Positions 12,101 to 23,040 of a DNA stretch of 64,000 bases are shown piece after piece. The DNA comes from Globodera rostochiensis (taxonomy: Eukaryota; Nematoda; Chromadorea; Rhabditida; Heteroderidae). The position numbers and the translations under genes were made by a program. The notes below the pieces were generated by a model. It ran no database searches. It was not told where the DNA came from and saw only the letters and a list, made by a program, of their open reading frames with translations. The stretch spans positions 2,166,449 to 2,230,448 of the forward strand of contig JAEVLN010000011.1 of the NCBI GenBank assembly GCA_018350325.1. Reading direction: 5' to 3'. The stretch's first letter is position 1, and each line of letters opens with the position of its first letter.

Positions 12101-14344
12101 CAATATTATTCAAATTCAACCGTTTTGTTTTCCGACATTCGCGGCTTCACGCGCATTGCGTCAACCTCTACTCCAATCCAGGTCATATGCAACAGAAATG
12201 TAACCGGATTCCGGTTTCTGAATTCCTGTTTTCGGACATTTTTGGGTCCAGAGTTCCGGACTTTTTTCACAAAAACCAAGCCCAAATCCGGAAATTTACA
12301 AAAATTGGCATTCATTTCCACTCGAAAAAGCCAAACTTGAAACTCGACTCGAACTAAACTCGGGGCAACCCTGTTGGTCAGTATCTGATTAAACTTTTTG
12401 AACTGATCTGTGTGTCATATGATCGGGTTAGAGATCATTTTAGGGATCTGTGCAAACACTAGAGGACCAACTGCTTGAGTTTTCCTGATTAGAGAATAAG
12501 CGACAGATCAGAGCCAAATTATAATCCGTTCTGCAGATTATTTGAAATTTTGGTTCATGAAAATTCAATTTTTATTGACGCCCATTCTCTAAATAAACAA
12601 AACAACTCGTCAGGTGGTCAGCTTTCTCAACGATTTGTTCTCCGGGTTTGACGCCATCATTGCCAAACATGACGCGTACAAAGTGGAAACGGTGAGAAAC
12701 ATAAAATTGATTGAATTTGAGTTGATCCCCGACCCCGAAAATTGAACGTCCCCGACCCTGTCCCCGACATGGCTAACCCCAACCTCCCCGACTTTCCCAC
12801 CCCGAAGGTCCGGGGAGTAACCTTAGTTTGAACCCTGGAAAACTTCTTCTTTTTTGGTTTTTTCTACATTAGTGGATCAAAGAATTCAAGGAATAGCCGC
12901 TGATTGGGGAACTAAAATAAACTGTGGCCTTATTGAGTATAAATGCACGGACATTTGGCACAGATTGGCGATGCTTACATGATTGTCAGCGGCGTGCCGC
13001 GCGAGAATGGCAATGCCCACGTGCAACACATTGCCGAAATTGCACTCAAAATGCGCATGGTTAGAGAAGTTTAAAATGTTCATTGCCTTCTATTGGTGTA
13101 AAACAATAACAACCAGTTCGTGACCAACTTCAAACTCGTGCATAAGCCGGAAGAGATCATGATGGTCCGCATCGGCTTTCACAGCGGACCGGTTGCGGCT
13201 GGAGTTGTACGCATTTCTTTCATTCATTTAAAAAATAATAATGCTCTTCAAGGAGTTTAGGCGTTTAAAAAGTTCAATTTTGTTTAAGCAATTTTTCCCA
13301 AGTGCGTAAATTCAAATTTGGTCCTCAATTAACGGTTTTCGTCGATTACAGTATCCCCCCCCAACCGAGAAAGGTTATCAAGCAGTACAACCCCCCCCCC
13401 CCCCCCCCTCCCCCACCGAGGAGGGTTATCAGCAGTACAACCCCCCCCCCCCACCCGAGGAGGTTATCAAGCAGTACAACCCCCCCCCCACCCCACCGAG
13501 GAGGTTATCAAGCAGTACAACCCCCCCCCCCCCCCACCGGGAGGTTATCAAGCAGTACAACCCCCCCCCCCCCACCCCACCGAGGAGGTTATCAAGCATA
13601 CAACCCCCCCCCCCCCACCGAGGAGGTTATCAAGCAGTACAACCCCCCCCCCCCACCAGGAGGTTATCAAGCAGTACACCCCCCCCCCCACCGAGGAGGC
13701 TATCAAGCAGTACAACCCCCCCCCCCACCCCACCGAGGAGGTTATCAAGCAGTACAACCCCCCCCCCCCCCCCACGAGGAGGTTATCAACCAGTACACCC
13801 CCCCCCCCACCGAGGAGGTTATCAAGCAGTACACCCCCCACCGAGGAGGTTATCAAGCAGTACACCCCCCCCCCCACCGAGGAGGTTATCAAGAGTACAC
13901 CCCCCCCCCATTCTTTTCGTGTTAATGTTTCGGCCTCCTTTTGAAGGTTGGTTTGGCCGCGCCACGCTACTGTCTGTTTGGTGACACTGTAAACATGGCG
14001 TCGCGAATGGTTTTGTTTTGTTGTCCTCCTTTAATAAACATTAAAATAATCTAATCTTGCTTTTAAGGAATCCACTGGAATGGCGAATAAAATTCAGGCA
14101 AAAATAAATAAGGTATTATTATTTTAAACTAAATTTATTGACAGATCAGCGAAAACTCGTACAATCTGCTCAAGTGCTTCTATGCCCAATTTGTCGTGGT
14201 CGAAAGGGGCAAAGTGGACATTAAGGCGGGAAATATTTAATTTAAAAATTAACAATAATAAAGTCCCCCCCCCCCCCATTTTAGGGCAAAGGCGAATGCA
14301 CAACCTATTTTTTGGAGGGAAAAGAGAATCGCCGGGGGCTCTGA
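6140..14344 (+). CDS. Receptor-type guanylate cyclase (nematode GCY family)
   Basis: About 33 exons; converts GTP to cGMP at the plasma membrane, probably in sensory neurons. The start at 6140 gives a signal peptide ([18 protein letters not shown]). The order is: extracellular ANF-receptor-like domain (exons to about 8850, including [20 protein letters not shown]), one membrane helix ([14 protein letters not shown] + [12 protein letters not shown], 8855-9000), kinase-homology domain (9200-11560), dimerisation coiled coil ([20 protein letters not shown], about 11930), and a cyclase domain (12072-14344) with [22 protein letters not shown] and [11 protein letters not shown]. Metal-binding aspartates and the GTP-type E and C are present. 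The kinase-homology domain carries a long lysine/arginine/glutamate-rich insert. Three introns use GC donors (after 7144, 14097, 14225). Cyclase-domain motifs ([25 protein letters not shown]) recall the AFD thermosensory GCY-8/18/23 group, but that placement is from memory. It ends ENRRGL-stop. Confidence 0.93.
13360..13915. repeat. Poly-C minisatellite in a guanylate cyclase intron
   Basis: About 14-16 tandem copies of a 30-40-base unit, each an 8-20-base run of C followed by (a)ccgaggaggttatcaagcagtacaa. The unit length varies through C-tract slippage and small deletions. It sits between the cyclase exons ending GVVAAGV-type sequence at about 13209 and [12 protein letters not shown] at 13947. 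It gives spurious proline-rich plus-strand and glycine-rich minus-strand open frames. Confidence 0.92.
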
Positions 14345-14902
14345 TCCATTTGTCGGCGCTTACCGAAGGGATGGCGGCGGCTTGCCGATGAAAAATTACG
14401 CATTTTTCTAATTTAAAAGCTCCCTATTTTCGCTGCGCATGAAAAGCATTTTTCGTTGGCCCGTCGCTGAGCAAATAATAAGTCCCAAAGAAAGGCAATT
14501 TCGAGTGGTTTTGTGTTAACCACAAGTGTAATAAGCTCTGCATTCATTCCCATTATTACTTTGAAAAGATTTGAGTTGACCAGACATATCGCTGACACTA
14601 GTTCAAGTTGACAGGAAAGTTGGGGCTAAGGCTTCACGAAAATAAATCATTTCGATGTTGGACGAAAACGAAACGAACAAAAAAAATAGATACGATTCGT
14701 TTTTACAAAACGAAATTATTCCGCGAATCATAATAATATAGATCAAAAATCATTTTCCTTTAAAAACAAAACGATAAAATATTTTTTTATAACAACAAAA
14801 ATGGACGAAACAAACCCAAGAAAATAAATAAATAAATAAATAAATAAGCAACCAAAGCAAAAACACTTTGCCCATCAATTTCAACGGAATTTGCACTCCT
14901 GC
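14345..14902. other. Gene-free stretch between convergent genes
   Basis: AT-rich sequence separating the 3' end of the cyclase (plus) from the 3' end of the coiled-coil gene (minus). It includes an (aaat)n microsatellite at about 14823-14850. No exon or RNA gene is seen; it should hold both 3' UTRs. Confidence 0.5.
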
Positions 14903-15484
14903 TCAAAAGGAATCAAATTCTAAAATAAAAAACTGAAATCCCCTCACAAATGTTGCATTTCCGAGCACCTTCAGCATGAGCTTCTTCAGCTTCTTCTGAT
15001 GCATCTCAATTTTCTTCTCAATTATCTGCAACTTTAAACAACAACATTTTTGAATTTAAAGATTAATAAGCAAGAGAAATTTAAAAATTTTTATTTTAAA
15101 ATATTTCTAAACGTGTCAAAAATTGTACTCTTCAGCATGAACTTTGGTCAGTACCAAGCAGTACACCTCACCCCCCCCCCCCCATTCTTGCCTGTTTGAT
15201 CCGGCTCAGTTCGCGCTCCTCCGACTCCATTGTGGCCAATGCGCGTTCGTACTTCTCTAAGAGGGCGTGCCACGGGGCCATCTTTTGATTTACGATCTAA
15301 AATTCACATTAAATCGATCAGCAATTCCAAGTTGACTCTGATCTTAAGAAAGCAAATCGCGACATCCTACTTCAATCACATCATCAACCCAATCAGCGAA
15401 CACCAGAATCTGAAACAGCACAACGGCAGCGAGCAGTGCACAGATGGGATGTCGGGAGAAGAACAAAGGTGGAGGAGGGCCCAT
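14903..15484 (-). CDS. Small membrane-anchored coiled-coil protein, unrecognised
   Basis: Three exons on the minus strand: 15484-15371, 15296-15192 and 15031-14903, about 115 residues. The start MGPPPPLFFSRHP is followed by a hydrophobic helix (ICALLAAVVLFQILVFADWV), then a charged coiled-coil region (WHALLEKYERALATMESEER, RIKQLQIIEKKIEMHQKKLK). The second exon ends CAG|GCAAGA, a GC donor; phases match at both junctions. The layout (signal-anchor then heptad-rich tail) suggests a type II or tail-exposed membrane protein. I do not recognise the family. Another exon-like stretch lies just upstream (15600-15540), so the true gene could be longer at its 5' end. Confidence 0.55.
15150..15186. repeat. 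Stray copy of the cyclase-intron poly-C repeat
   Basis: The sequence ccaagcagtacacctcacccccccccccccattctt matches the end of the minisatellite at 13900-13915 (gtacaccccccccccattctt). It lies in an intron of the small coiled-coil gene, about 1.2 kb from the main array. Confidence 0.7.
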
Positions 15485-16963
15485 TTGAGCAAAACCAATT
15501 AAAAAATATGGCTCATCACCCGTGAGCTAAGATATTGTCTTGAGAAAGAGGACCGAGACTTCGTTCAGTTTCGACGACTCGGACATTGACATTTCGGAAC
15601 TGTACTTGTGAGTTGGGAGGGTTGGCTCAGGATCAGGAAACTTTGTTTGGTTGATTTTCGGCCGATTATGGAAATGCCAAAAAATGTTATTTGGAATCGG
15701 TGATAAAGTTCTATTCGATACCGCGATCAGATCATGATCAAGTCGGAGATGAACCCTACAAAAAAATAAAATTGGGAAGTCCTTTCTGATCAAACACTGG
15801 AGGGAGGGAGAGGGGGAAAACAAATAGAATCGAGCAGTCCATCACCAAAATTCCAGTCGGATGGACATATAAAAACCGCATTTCCTTCCTTTCACATTCC
15901 TTTTTTGGACATTACATAAAACTTTTGCACATTCAAATCTGTTGGGCTTTATTTAAGAGTTTATTACATAGAGAGGAAATCCACCGTCCAAAACGGGGAA
16001 TGTACCGAACGACGGGGAGCCAGTTTCGGGGAATGTGTCGAACGGACATTCCCTGGCGGGGAGTCCCCGACCCGCTGCAACTGACGCTGACAGAATGTTT
16101 GAAAATTTTAAAAAAATGTATAAATTTGTGTGATGGAATAGAATTTATTGTGGCGAAGCCGTACAATGATCCGATTTGAAATTTAGTGACTTAAATATGT
16201 ATTTGCAGGTTTATTTTGAATTGATTGCAAATCTCAAAAAAGTTTGTCAACCCCTCTGCAATTTTTTTAGAAAAATCGCCGGTAAAAATTTGTTTCCATA
16301 TTAATGACGGGCTCTGAGATTTATAGCCACTTAATGTTTTCGTTTTCGGTGACTAAGCCACAATTTGTTCGCGTAGAGAAAAGAAGAAATGAAAAAAAGA
16401 ACGGGGCAAAGGACCCCTGCAGAAAACGTCGTTGTTGAATCGATGGAGGGGGGGGGGGAGTCGACCGCCGCCGTTCAATAACCCTATCATTTTGGAACAG
16501 CAGGGCTCGCATTTTTATCCTAATTTTGAAAAATTCTCAATGCAAGCCTTGGCCAAAACGCCTATTAACATTGGCTTCTTTAGGCTTAGTTCTTCAAATA
16601 TGCTCGGGCCGAAATGGCCGTTGCCGAAACGTCTTTGAAGCGATGGAATGGAATTGTTGACGTTTATTCTCCCTCCTCCCGTCCCAATGCTTGCAATAGA
16701 GCTAAAAAAATGCATTGATTTTCGTTTTCCTTATAAATGATTCATTTTTCTTTTGAAAAATATTTGATTTTAATTCCAGAGATGAATAAAAGGAATTTCC
16801 TTTTTAATTTTTAAAATTAAGAAGAAAATGTTTCTTTCCCATTATCGAAAAAATAGCCGACGACTTATTGCAAAAGCAACATTTTTTGAATTCTATCCGT
16901 TTAATTCAATTAAAATTCTCCAATTTATACTTTCTTAAAATATATTTTTAATTCTTTATTTGA
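15485..16963. other. Intergenic stretch
   Basis: Between divergent genes. It contains open frames without recognisable content, G/C-rich repeat-like text near 16000-16060 (cggggaatgtaccg ... cggggaatgtgtcg), a 12-base G run at 16447 and AT-rich DNA. I see no convincing exon chain. Confidence 0.4.
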
Positions 16964-17985
16964 ATGCGATTTCTTCGAATGATCTCCCCCAAATCGCCAA
17001 TGGTCGTTCAAAGCATCTTTCTCATTGCGCTTGTGCATCCGATTGGAACGAGATTTTTGGATAGAAAAGGTCCTAGATGAAAATTAAACATTTTAATTTA
17101 TAAGAAGACTAACAATTTCATCTAAAAATGATTGGAACTCGATCAAGTACAAGAATTGGTTCTTTTGTTACATTTCTGGTTACAAACAATTGAAAACTTT
17201 ATTTTGAATATTTGCTTAATGTTGCTTTTATGAGGTTTGTTCAATTTCCTAACAAAAACTTTTTTCTGAAAAAAAATATTTTCTCGGCGTTGCCTGTCGG
17301 CACTGCCGGCCCAAAAGGCGGGCACGAGGCTAGAACTTGGAGCCGAATTTTAATAAATTTAAATGTTTCTTGCTTTAGTCGACAATTGCTTCTATGCCCT
17401 CCGCCACCGTGGCACTGCGTCCGCTGAACTTCTCGCCAAAATGGTCGAATGGAAAATGGAGGATATTAAGCAAGGCAACCGTCCGAACGAGCATGATTGT
17501 CGTGGAAATTTTGCTGGATGCCAAACCTACTCGTGCCTTGATGGTGGGGGGGGGGGAATAATACCTCGGGTAAAGCTTCTTGTTGGGCACCGGGGACACT
17601 CCGGCTTCCCCCGTGATCGATCACTTTTCCACACTCATTTCTGATCATCCACTCCGCCTCCGGGATATTCAGTCCCGACCTTCACTTGTTGATCCAATTT
17701 ACAAATATTTATTTTTATACAAATTTATTCTCCCAAGGAGCCGGTGCCAACATTTTTGTGATCAATGCATGTGCACCGGACGGTGGCAATTGCACCCACG
17801 GCGACTTGGACCCGTTTTGCTCGGCTGAGATTGGAACGCCGAAATGCGAAATTTGCCACAGGGGCCTCTGCAACAGACACAAGGTTGAGCTGACGGCAGC
17901 AGCAAACGCATTGTCGGTGCCGAACTCTTCCAGCAATGCCAACGATACGGACGAAGGCGCAGTGGAAGAGATCATCGAACTTTGA
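16964..17985 (+). CDS. Small secreted cysteine-rich protein (Ly6/ET-module-like)
   Basis: Three exons: 16964-17069, 17379-17543 and 17738-17985, about 172 residues; phases match. The N-terminus (SPMVVQSIFLIALVHPIGT) reads as a signal peptide or signal anchor. The mature part has the cysteine pattern DNC...DCRGNFAGCQTYSCLDG...NACAPDGGNC...FCSAEIGTPKCEICHRGLCN. The ending C-x(5-6)-LCN is characteristic of nematode ET-module and three-finger/Ly6-type small secreted proteins. The tail is a disordered Ser/Asn/Glu-rich stretch ending VEEIIEL. The likely role is extracellular, with an unknown partner. It could be a cuticle or secretory-gland product. The family assignment rests on the cysteine spacing only. 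Confidence 0.72.
17278..17312. repeat. Dispersed GCC-hairpin motif
   Basis: The sequence ttttctcggcgttgcctgtcggcactgccgg is a copy of the recurrent palindromic motif (tctcggcggtgcctatcggcaccgccg) found at many points in this window. Here it lies in intron 1 of the cysteine-rich protein gene. Confidence 0.6.
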
Positions 17986-18349
17986 TGCTTATGAGAAAAT
18001 ATTTTATTTATTTATTTAAGCGTGTCATAAAGTGATTTTATTAAAAAATTGGCTTTGATTGCCAAGTTTTATCTTGTCATTTCTTCATTTTCAATGTTTC
18101 GGAATAAATAAAGTGCCAGAAGAATGTGGCAGGTCGTCTCGGGGAGGTCAGCAAATGGCATCGGCTTGGAAGACAAAGGGAAACCGCCGCCGATGGCTTA
18201 TTTGTTGTACAATGAGCTCATTAAAAATTAGGCATCAATTTCCGGGTTATTTTGTCAAAACCAAAATTAACTTTCAATTTCATTTATATATTTTGCATAA
18301 AATGAAACAAACAAAAAAGAAAATAGGGAGAAAATAAAGTATGGCAATA
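17986..18349. other. Stretch between convergent genes with one exon-like frame
   Basis: Contains 3' UTR-type AT-rich sequence for both neighbours. A plus-strand frame at 18124-18231 (NGIGLEDKGKPPPMAYLLYNELIKN-stop, read from MWQVVSGRSA) has coding-like third positions and an upstream aataaa. It has no supporting neighbour exon. I searched by eye for lin-4 seed matches (ctcaggg on the minus strand) and found none. Confidence 0.35.
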
Positions 18350-21300
18350 TTATTCAAAAATTGGATCCGAATTTTGGAAGAATTTTCGTCGACAGCCCGG
18401 AATTTTGATGTCACGATTGCGCTGGTTGACCGCGTCACGCGCCTGCTCCATCCAACCGTGCCGGTCCTCAGCAATAATCCGCGAGGCGCCCAATTTGCGC
18501 AATGTGTCTAAACAATTCCAATTTTAATAAAAAAAATAAATAGGAAAAAGAAAAAACTCTGCAGATGAGGGTAATGAAGTTTTTTTCCCCAAAAAGGCAG
18601 AAAATTTGGCAATGGTAACGAATTGCGGTCCCGACGAAAAATTCTTACCAATCCAGAATACATTTTTTCTAGGGAAAACTGGGTAGAACACGAATCCGAA
18701 TTCGAACAATTTTCAAAATTTCAGCCACGTGAAAAATTATGCATGAACCTAAAAAGCAATCAACCCCCAAAAAAGTTGCATTGAACTTCTGAAAATGTTC
18801 GCATTAGGGTTCAGGGTTTGACATTGCAAAATCCAAGCTCGGATTCGTGTTCTATGCTATGCTTATTTTTACTCTAGAAAACATGCATTTAAAATTATAA
18901 ACATCAAAAACATTTTTTTTAAATTTTCGTCGGGACCGCAATTCGTTACTATTGCCGAAAATTTTCAAATTCTCCACCCCCTCACGAAAAAGTGCCAACC
19001 CAAAAATGTTTTCCCCTGCGGCACCAATCGGCGTTGTCAGACCCCTACAAAAGATAAAAATTTCAACCAAAAAGACCGCTAAATTCTAAAACTGGCGCAA
19101 AGTTCAAAAAATTAAAACTCACCATAAAACACTTTGGAAAGGTCCGGTGCCAAAGCGTCACGATTTGAGCGCGACACGGTCTTGCCCTCGGACAGAATGT
19201 GAAAACGGCACAGAAACTCGGGGGTGAACAGCGCGTCCGCTGCCGCCCGGCCACAATAGCTCGGGTTGTGCAGGTACAGTGCAATGTCCAGCTTGCACAG
19301 CACGCGCTCCGTGATGTCCTCCTCTCCGTGGTATAACTTAACAATGAAATATGAATTACTTTAATTGAAATAGAAATGTTTCAAAAACCGAAACTACTCG
19401 TTCCCGCCCCAAGCGACTTTCGACGCCTTTCAAACGTCATAACTCCTTTCATTGACAACCAAATTTTACAAATTTAGTAACATTCAAAAGTTTAAGCGCT
19501 GTCATTTTTGTTTCGAATGGTACTAAAATTTTAGAACTCGATTGACTAAAAACAGAGTTATGGTTTCTCAACCCGGCCAGAGGGGAAACGAAGCGCACCC
19601 TTCAAAAACTGCCGTCACTTTGCTTCGGACAGTCAAAAATTCATTAAATATTTCGTCTTACAATGCGCGTCCGCGGGTCTTCTCGACTGACGCGAACAGT
19701 GCCAAGCATTTCGTTACGGCTCAACTCACAGATCGGCACAATCTGGTCATGTTCATCCAGCACCTGAAAAAACAAAGTCCAAAAAAAGTTTTCCAAAGTC
19801 TCTCGCTCGTCTTTTTTTTCTTTTTGAAAAAAAACCTTTTGGTTTTTGAGGGCAATTTTTAGACCAAAAACTTAAAGACAGCGGCGCCCACCAGCCAATC
19901 AAGTGCCAACTTTGACAAAATATTTGGGTCGGCATCTTTCAATGTCCTGTTTGCTCTGCCGCATGCGCCGTCGTTTGCCCAAGGACAGCGGCTGCCCTCC
20001 GGCATGGGCCACCGCCTCCGAATGTGCCAATGCCATGCCGTCGTCGTCCTCCACACCTTCGCCGTCTTCAACGGCAATTGGTTCCCGTCTGGAGAGTGCG
20101 CATTCCCGTCGCATTTTGGACACGTCCTTCGACAGTTTTTCCAACGAGTCGAGCACAGTGGACTAAAATGGTACAAATCTGGTATGTTTTTTTATTAAAA
20201 AGTGCCCAATTTTCTTTAAAAAAAGCATTTAATTTTATTGAATTTAAACTTAAAAGCTTAATAAGATAAAAAATTAAAAATAGCCAAAAAATGACCATAA
20301 TGTCACCACCGTACGGCTGAGCAAAATTGCCTTCCATCGCCTCAATTGTGTCCTGGTCCCAGCCAAGTTGACGCCCAAATGGCCGATGATGCTTCTCCAA
20401 GTCCATTTCCTCTTCATCACATTTGATGAACACCTCCGTCCCGTCGGGGCCAAACTCGGCCGACTGTAATAAACGCAAAAATAATTGGCAAAGCTTTCTG
20501 ATTTTTAGACAAAATTTAGAATCATGGTGATTCGGGCCAGAACTCCAACCACCATTTCTGATTTCAGTTAAAGCCCTAAATTCTAAACAAAACCTCGTTT
20601 TGTTGATGGACCATCGGCCGCCCGTCAGCCATGGCCGAATATTTGGCAAATGCGATGGCATCGGCCGGACGTCCGCGCAGTTTTTTGCCAAACTGTGACG
20701 TGCCGCGTGTGCCATGCGCGTTCGTTGCCGCCGTCGGTGCCAAAGTCGGCGGTGCAGGCACAACGGCAAAAGACGAACACGACGGCACAGCCGCCATGGG
20801 AATTTGCACATGGCTGCGGTCCCTGTCTGCACAAAGAAGCGCGTCCTCAATGCCGTCGGGACAACGATTGTCGTTGTTCGGTGGTACCATTCTGTGGGAA
20901 GGAAAACTTTTCTGGCATTTATATTCGGTTCGGCAAAATCAAAAAACTGGTGTTCGGGATCCCCGACTAACTCATACTTTTCAAAAAATGTTTTTCTCTT
21001 TCAATTTGGGTAAAAAAGCAGTTTTAGAGGAATTTTTGAACACACGGGTACACTCTTAACACACACACCGTTTTACAAGATGGAGCAGCTCATTGCAGGC
21101 CCGATCGGACAGTTCAAATGTTTGCGCAATCGAAACAAACTCGGCACAAAATGTTTGAACATCCGTGCGGGAACCATCGAATAGCCGACGCTTCGAACTT
21201 GCCTCATTGACCCGTTGGTGTTTAACAGGCACATCGTTTTCTTCAATTTGGTCATCAAATTCTAAAAATAAGGATGCTTAAATGTGGAGGTTTTTAACGG

Positions 21301-21523
21301 TTAAATCCGAAGCACCTAATTGATGATGTACTTGTTGATGTTGACTCAATGCATACTCATGATCAACACAAACACCTCCTCCATGTTTCTGAAGAAAGTG
21401 TTGTGGCAAAGTTTGTTCAACGCCTCCGTCATCTTCGCTTTGATGCTGATCTGGATCAGGGTGATTATGCTGTTGCGGTCGAGTTTGCGAAGTAGTTGTC
21501 GACGTATTTTTTCGAAGAATCAT
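18350..21523 (-). CDS. BEN-domain-like nuclear protein, possibly LIN-14-like
   Basis: Eight exons on the minus strand: 21523-21316, 21261-21069, 20891-20594, 20463-20296, 20162-19911, 19763-19662, 19336-19123 and 18507-18350. They sum to 530 codons plus stop with consistent phases. The N-terminus is low-complexity and His/Gln/Ser-rich (MILRKNTSTTTSQTRPQQHN). The middle contains GRPADAIAFAKYSAMADGRP and FGRQLGWDQDTIEAMEGNF. The C-terminus has YCGRAAADALFTPEFLCRFH, SRSNRDALAPDLSKVFY and a basic end (ARDAVNQRNRDIKIPGCRRK). The AADALFTPEFL ... RDALAPD pattern resembles BEN domains, which bind DNA. Total length and a C-terminal BEN-like domain fit nematode LIN-14, but I cannot verify the identity. 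No transmembrane segment is seen. Confidence 0.7.
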
Positions 21524-23040
21524 TTAAAAAGAATAAAATACCAAAACAGTTAAAATTACGAATGATTGATTGCACAGCAAACGTAGAGTATAAGCTTAGT
21601 GGTGAGCTTTAGGCCTGAGCCTAAGCTTAAGTTGGCCTAGAGGCCTAAACTCATCTTAGAGTGGCGTCCCTGACTGGCCCAAACGGCGGGCCCAAACTTC
21701 CCCAACTCCAAACAAATGCCAACGAGGTATTTGGCATTTTGACCGTATGCAAATTTCAAAAAACACTTCAAATAGTGGCAAAAAATCGAAAAGTCAGTTT
21801 CGCCTAAAATATCCAATCCGCGGATTTCAAAAAATAAAAGCAAAAATGTTCCAATTGAAAGAAATTTAGTCCAAAAATTTCGCAGAGAATTAGCAGGCAT
21901 TAACAATTCCGGGGGCGGGGGGTGGCGTGGGGAACAGGGATGGGCGGAAACCTATTTTGAAAAAACGGAAATATTTTAAATTAAAATTGATGTAAAACAA
22001 AAATCATTAAAAATTTGATTTTAATGAATAGGGCCCGGATTTATAGTTGCCAAAAATCTCCAAATAGTTAGTTTTTTAGTTGCTTAAAAGTCCAAAATAG
22101 TTTCTAAAAATGAACTACGTTTCTAAAAAGTTCCAGAATTAGAGGTGTTTCTTAAGGACTTTTCCGAAAATGGCCAAAATAGTTTTTAAAAACTATTTTA
22201 GTTGCTAAAAAATAAAGAAGAAATGTCGAATTTGCGGATTTAGGCATCAAACGAGGATATTTTCACGTTCTGCTGCTGCTTTTAAATATTTGGAGATTAT
22301 CCTGGACTAAATAAAGAATTAATTTGTTGATATTTTCGAAAAATGCCGAACTTACTGTTGCTGCTGTTGCCAGGACAGCGGGGAGGGGGGGGGGGGGGTG
22401 GGAGGCACGGCATACGAATGAATTTTGCTGTGCTTTCGCTATGTTGAAAAAAACTATTTTCGAGAAAAACGCGTCCATCAATGTGGGGATGACGGCCATA
22501 CGTCAAGTTCAGATGCTGAATGAGCGGCGCTGTCCGGAGACAAATCCTACGCATTTTGGGGTAACATTTTATTTTTAAATATTGTTTAAAAAATATATTA
22601 TTTATTTTGGTATGAAATTGGTAAAACAATTTTTAGGAGTTTCTGGAGCGAGATGATCTGCCGTCAGCTGGTTGCGAGAAATGGCCACGGAGCTGAGGAG
22701 CATCGACCGCCGGTAGTGTTGGTAAACGGTGGCATTTGTGGAACATGATGTAACCGGAAGCTAAAAAATAACCGGAAATGGAATCCGGGAATTTCAAATT
22801 AAAAAAAATTTATGAAAATTTCCGATTTTTTTGCCAAAAGGCCGGAAAATAAAATGCATGCATTTTTAAATGTTTAAATACTGTGAACTACCTAGCTGTT
22901 TTCAATGTTGTTTTTCAACATTTTTTTTCTGGTTGCAGAAAAGAATGAAACCATTTCAAACAATGATCGCCTTTTTTCTAAGTCAACTAATTACCAAAGA
23001 TTAAAATCATAGTTACACATAAATTCATTCTTTTGACACA
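21524..23040. other. Intergenic repeat-rich stretch
   Basis: Contains short palindromic text (taggcctgagcctaagcttaagttggcctag, about 21610-21645) like that at 38500-38570. It also has degenerate tttctaaaaa/tagtt repeats (22060-22210) and a 15-base G run near 22386. A plus-strand stretch at about 22430-22570 is open but has no recognisable product. No supported gene. Confidence 0.4.

Noticed and set aside
13302..13925. Proline-rich plus-strand open frame of 207 residues and its glycine-rich minus counterpart
   Set aside because: Produced by the poly-C minisatellite inside a cyclase intron; conserved cyclase exons on both sides splice over it.
21660..21906. 89-residue minus-strand open frame
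   Set aside because: No conserved motif, no splice partners, and the sequence includes dispersed repeat text.
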